Shown in pieces: positions 61,425-64,000 of a DNA stretch of 64,000 nt (its first letter is position 1; each line of letters begins with the position of its first letter). The position numbers were made by a program, and so were the translations under genes. The notes under the pieces are model-generated. The model was given only the letters and a program-made list of their open reading frames with translations. It ran no database searches and was not told where the DNA came from. The stretch comes from an uncultured Lachnospiraceae bacterium (lineage in GTDB: Bacteria; Bacillota; Clostridia; Lachnospirales; Lachnospiraceae). Location: positions 1 through 64,000 of the forward strand of contig CABUAW010000006.1 in assembly GCA_902489645.1 (NCBI GenBank). The letters are read 5' to 3'.

Positions 61425-61790
61425 CTAGCGTGGATAAAGTCTCTGTTTAAATTCTCTGCGCCGGTTTCTCCGGTAGCATATTTCATCATAAAGCAGGCTT
61501 GTCAGCAACGCCCGGCTCCAGTCCTCCGGCTCCGGCCGTCCGGCCCTCGCATAAGCCTTATCCACCATTCGATTCATCGCGACAGCATCCGGATATTCAT
61601 CATACATACAACTGCCGTCGTATTCTTCTTCATCGCACACATCTTCAACCCAGCGAAGCATCTCCCGGCTTTGCTTCGGACATATCTTTTTCATATAATC
61701 CCGGTCTTTTAAGAACACATCTTCCTGTCCCCACGGACTGTCGCCAAACACATCATACAGATTCATCTGATGAAGATTTCGATAATCCAT
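61425..61790 (-). CDS. Small acidic/aromatic protein of unknown function
   Basis: A 121-residue soluble protein with four cysteines and many Asp, Glu, Tyr and Arg; the C-terminus is strongly basic (YRRNRRREFKQR). I recognise no domain. GGGAGG 5-6 nt before the ATG and position as first gene before the methyltransferase support a real gene. It has no membrane segment and no signal peptide. It is divergent from the VanY-like gene across a 111-nt gap in which I see no clear promoter for either. Confidence 0.7.
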   Translation of the reverse strand: MDYRNLHQMNLYDVFGDSPWGQEDVFLKDRDYMKKICPKQSREMLRWVEDVCDEEEYDGSCMYDEYPDAVAMNRMVDKAYARAGRPEPEDWSRALLTSLLYDEICYRRNRRREFKQRLYPR

Positions 61791-61901
61791 AAGCGCCTCC
61801 CATCATTATTCACAATTATGATATGCTTATTTTTACAATAAGGTTCCGCACCTTCCCCTCTTTTTTACATAGATTAAATTAAAGTTCGTTCAGGTGATTT
61901 T

Positions 61902-62480
61902 ATGAATAGTGATTATTTGGGTATACTTGTGAATAAATCCCATCCCCTGGCAGAAGATGATATCCCCTCGGATTTGGTTCCGGTCAACATTCCCTTTGCC
62001 TATGTGGGCGACGACCGGCGCAATTATATGCGTAAGCCCGCCGCCCGTGCCCTGGAAGCCATGTTTCGGGATGCACAGGCCGCCGGTTTAAATCTCACCG
62101 GCGTCTCCGGCTATCGTTCCTATGAACGCCAGAAAGAGATTTACGAACAGAATCTGGCCGTCAAAGGCGAAGCCCATACGTCCCTCTATTCGGCCCGGCC
62201 CGGAACCAGTGAACATCAGACCGGCCTTGCCATGGACATATCCACGCCGTCCATCCGCTCCGCGCTGACAACCGATTTTGAAAATACCCCGGAGGGAAAA
62301 TGGCTCCGCGAAAACGCGCCGTCCTACGGCTTTATCCTGCGCTATCCGGCCGGCAAAGAAAATATTACCGGTTACGCTTACGAGCCCTGGCATTTCCGTT
62401 ACGTCGGCAAAAATCTTGCCGCCTATTTAAAAAAAGAAGGTTTAACGCTGGAAGAATATTATCAGCTTCTTGCATTATGA
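61902..62480 (+). CDS. VanY-family D-Ala-D-Ala carboxypeptidase-like protein
   Basis: A 192-residue M15B peptidase domain. Zinc-site motifs: SEHQTGLAMDIS (His and Asp ~108-115) and EPWHFRYV (Glu and His ~163-166), with GYRSYERQKEIY upstream, as usual in VanY. It would remove terminal D-Ala from peptidoglycan stems. The oddity is that the protein begins almost directly with the domain and shows no signal peptide or membrane anchor. AGGTGAT precedes the ATG and no upstream in-frame extension encodes a signal. It may act on cytoplasmic precursors or recycled peptides. malQ follows 51 nt downstream. Confidence 0.85.
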   Translation: MNSDYLGILVNKSHPLAEDDIPSDLVPVNIPFAYVGDDRRNYMRKPAARALEAMFRDAQAAGLNLTGVSGYRSYERQKEIYEQNLAVKGEAHTSLYSARPGTSEHQTGLAMDISTPSIRSALTTDFENTPEGKWLRENAPSYGFILRYPAGKENITGYAYEPWHFRYVGKNLAAYLKKEGLTLEEYYQLLAL

Positions 62481-62499
62481 CATGTAAATCGTGTATGAT
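62470..62499 (+). promoter_or_regulatory. Possible promoter of malQ
   Basis: TTGCAT (62470-62475), 18 nt, TATGAT (62494-62499), 33 nt before the malQ start. The -35 box lies inside the end of the VanY-like gene. Confidence 0.4.
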
Positions 62500-62531
62500 A
62501 GAACATAGAGTTTTTATATTGGAGGTATCCT

Positions 62532-64000
62532 ATGGAACAAAAGAAAAACATCAAATCACGGCAAAGCGGAATTCTTGTACATCCGACCTCTTTTCCGGGC
62601 CCTTTTGGAATCGGCGACCTCGGCAAAGGCGCCTATGATTTCATTGACTTTTTAAAAGAGGCCAACCAGACGCTCTGGCAATGCCTGCCGCTTGGACCTA
62701 CCGGCTTCGGCGACTCGCCGTACCAATCATTTTCGGCCTTCGCCGGCCAGCCCCTGATTATCAGTCCCGAAAAATTAATTGACTGGGAATTACTTACCGG
62801 GGAGGATGTCAAAGAAGCGCCCGAATGGGATGAAAACCGTATCGACTATGGAACGTTGATTGAATACAAAACCAGACTTTTGAAAAAGGCCTACGCCAAT
62901 TTCCAGCACACGCCAATCATTTTACTGCTGGATGAGTTTCGCGCCTTTTGCGAAAAAAATGATTCCTGGCTGACAGATTACGCGCTCTTTATGGCTTTAA
63001 AAGATGCTCACGACGGCAAAGCCTGGACCGAATGGGAAGAAAAATATAAATTTCCGACGGCCGCATCCAGGGCCGAGGCCATGACACAGTTAAAGGATTC
63101 CATTCGTTATTATTGCTTTATCCAGTACATTTTCTTTAAACAATGGGAAGAACTCAAACTTTATGCCCACGAAAACGGGATTGAAATTATCGGGGATATT
63201 CCGATTTTTGTCTCACCGGACAGCGCCGATGTATGGGCGAATAAAGAACTGTTCCAACTGGACGAGGATGGATATCCGACAGTCGTTGCCGGCGTCCCGC
63301 CGGATTATTTCAGCGCCACCGGACAGCTCTGGGGAAATCCGCTCTATGACTGGGACGCTCACAAAAAAAGCCATTACCAATGGTGGATTGCCCGAATCCG
63401 GCATCAGCTAACCCTGACGGATTTATTACGCATCGACCATTTCCGCGGTTTTGAAGCTTACTGGGCCATTCCTTACGGTGAAGAAACCGCCGTCAACGGA
63501 CAATGGAAAAAAGGTCCGGGTAAAGACTTTTTTGACCACATACTCAAGGCGTTTGACGGCTCCCTGCCAATCATCGCCGAAGATTTGGGCGTCATCACCC
63601 CGGCCGTCGAAGCGCTCAGGGACGATTATCATCTTCCCGGCATGAAAATCCTTCAATTTGCTTTTGACGACATTAAAGACAATGGCTATCTGCCTTATAA
63701 TTACACGGAAAACTGCGTCTGTTACACGGGTACCCATGATAACGACACGACCCGGGGCTGGTATCGTCAGGCATCCCCCGAATCCCAGGATAAGGTCCGC
63801 CGCTATTTAAGCTGCGACGGCAGCAATGTCCATTGGGACTTCATTCGTCTGGCCCTGTCCTCCGTCGCCCGATATGTCCTCTTCCCTTTACAGGATATTT
63901 TCGGTTTGGACAGTTTTGCCCGGATGAACACGCCGGGAACCGGGCAGGGCAACTGGACGTGGCGCTATCTGCAAGACCATTTGAACCCGGGCACCGCCGC
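62532..64000 (+). CDS. malQ: 4-alpha-glucanotransferase (amylomaltase), 3' end beyond window
   Basis: An open frame of about 489 codons from the ATG at 62532 runs off the right edge; the family is ~500 residues, so only the last few codons are missing. GH77 motifs: QCLPLGPTGFGDSPYQSFS near the N-terminus, GDIPIFVSPDSADVWA, nucleophile Asp in LRIDHFRGFEAYWAIP (~305), Glu in IIAEDLG (~355) and TGTHDNDTTRGW. MalQ moves glucan segments between maltodextrins, making chains usable for glycogen or phosphorylase metabolism. GGAGG precedes the ATG by 6 nt. It completes the window's alpha-glucan set with glgB, glgC, glgD and the GH13 enzyme. Confidence 0.95.
   Translation, partial: MEQKKNIKSRQSGILVHPTSFPGPFGIGDLGKGAYDFIDFLKEANQTLWQCLPLGPTGFGDSPYQSFSAFAGQPLIISPEKLIDWELLTGEDVKEAPEWDENRIDYGTLIEYKTRLLKKAYANFQHTPIILLLDEFRAFCEKNDSWLTDYALFMALKDAHDGKAWTEWEEKYKFPTAASRAEAMTQLKDSIRYYCFIQYIFFKQWEELKLYAHENGIEIIGDIPIFVSPDSADVWANKELFQLDEDGYPTVVAGVPPDYFSATGQLWGNPLYDWDAHKKSHYQWWIARIRHQLTLTDLLRIDHFRGFEAYWAIPYGEETAVNGQWKKGPGKDFFDHILKAFDGSLPIIAEDLGVITPAVEALRDDYHLPGMKILQFAFDDIKDNGYLPYNYTENCVCYTGTHDNDTTRGWYRQASPESQDKVRRYLSCDGSNVHWDFIRLALSSVARYVLFPLQDIFGLDSFARMNTPGTGQGNWTWRYLQDHLNPGTA

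Noticed and set aside
1..64000. CRISPR arrays, tRNA, rRNA, insertion sequences, prophage
   Set aside because: No regularly spaced direct repeats, no cloverleaf or rRNA sequence, and no transposase, integrase or phage structural genes were recognised.

Overview
The window looks like a chromosomal piece of a spore-forming, anaerobic member of the Bacillota (class Clostridia), most likely Lachnospiraceae. The reasons are bofA and spoVG, the paired glgC/glgD ADP-glucose pyrophosphorylase genes, a long-form PRPP synthetase, a DnaD/DnaI-type primosome pair, NiaR, a Tad pilus locus and strong AGGAGG-type ribosome-binding sites. No rRNA, tRNA, prophage, insertion sequence, integrase or CRISPR array was recognised. 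Most genes lie on the minus strand in short operons.

Layout. 1-2.3 kb: distal part of a minus-strand Tad pilus operon (TadZ-like, CpaF ATPase, start of a TadB-like gene). 2.3-8.3 kb: minus-strand operon of a TPR scaffold with a decayed AAA+ domain, a GH13 glucanase, glgB and bofA. 8.34-9.24 kb: AT-rich gap holding a candidate ncRNA with consensus promoter and terminator. 9.2-18.0 kb: gapless minus-strand run niaR - EIIC-like transporter - small membrane protein - jetA - jetB - jetC (Wadjet/MksBEF-type condensin) with no jetD. 18.1-20.1 kb: plus-strand small unknown protein, Ca/Na exchanger and a NodB-fold protein. 20.1-31.5 kb: minus-strand trkH, trkA, punA, hom, a DUF554 gene, then a pth-mfd-prsA operon. 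31.6-34.3 kb: glgC-glgD-spoVG. 34.6-39.8 kb: plus-strand murC, a DnaA-box cluster, dnaD-like and dnaI-like genes, and prs.

39.9-49.9 kb: a catabolic island: one substrate-binding lipoprotein, two permeases, two different ATPases, two flavin oxidoreductases and a LarA-family racemase-like enzyme, with a divergent LacI-type regulator and a perfect palindromic operator between them. 49.9-61.8 kb: yhaN/yhaO-like nuclease pair, an LtaS-like sulfatase-fold enzyme, asnS, an M29 aminopeptidase, a large unknown anchored protein, a methyltransferase and a small unknown. 61.9-64 kb: a VanY-like carboxypeptidase and malQ, which runs off the window.

How the genes work together. glgC, glgD, glgB, the GH13 enzyme and malQ form a dispersed glycogen/alpha-glucan set. 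The most striking items are: (1) JetABC without its nuclease, in an operon apparently headed by a niacin-responsive repressor; (2) a NitT/TauT-like importer whose two ATPases carry complementary lesions, predicting one dead and one consensus ATP site, tied to a LarA-like enzyme and flavin oxidoreductases; (3) a TPR-scaffolded pseudo-AAA+ protein translationally coupled to glycogen enzymes; (4) a strong-promoter AT-rich transcript in the position where jetD would be expected; (5) five consensus DnaA boxes upstream of helicase-loader genes.

All functional names come from reading motifs and recalling families; no database search was run. Where an upstream start was possible, the start with the better ribosome-binding site was chosen.
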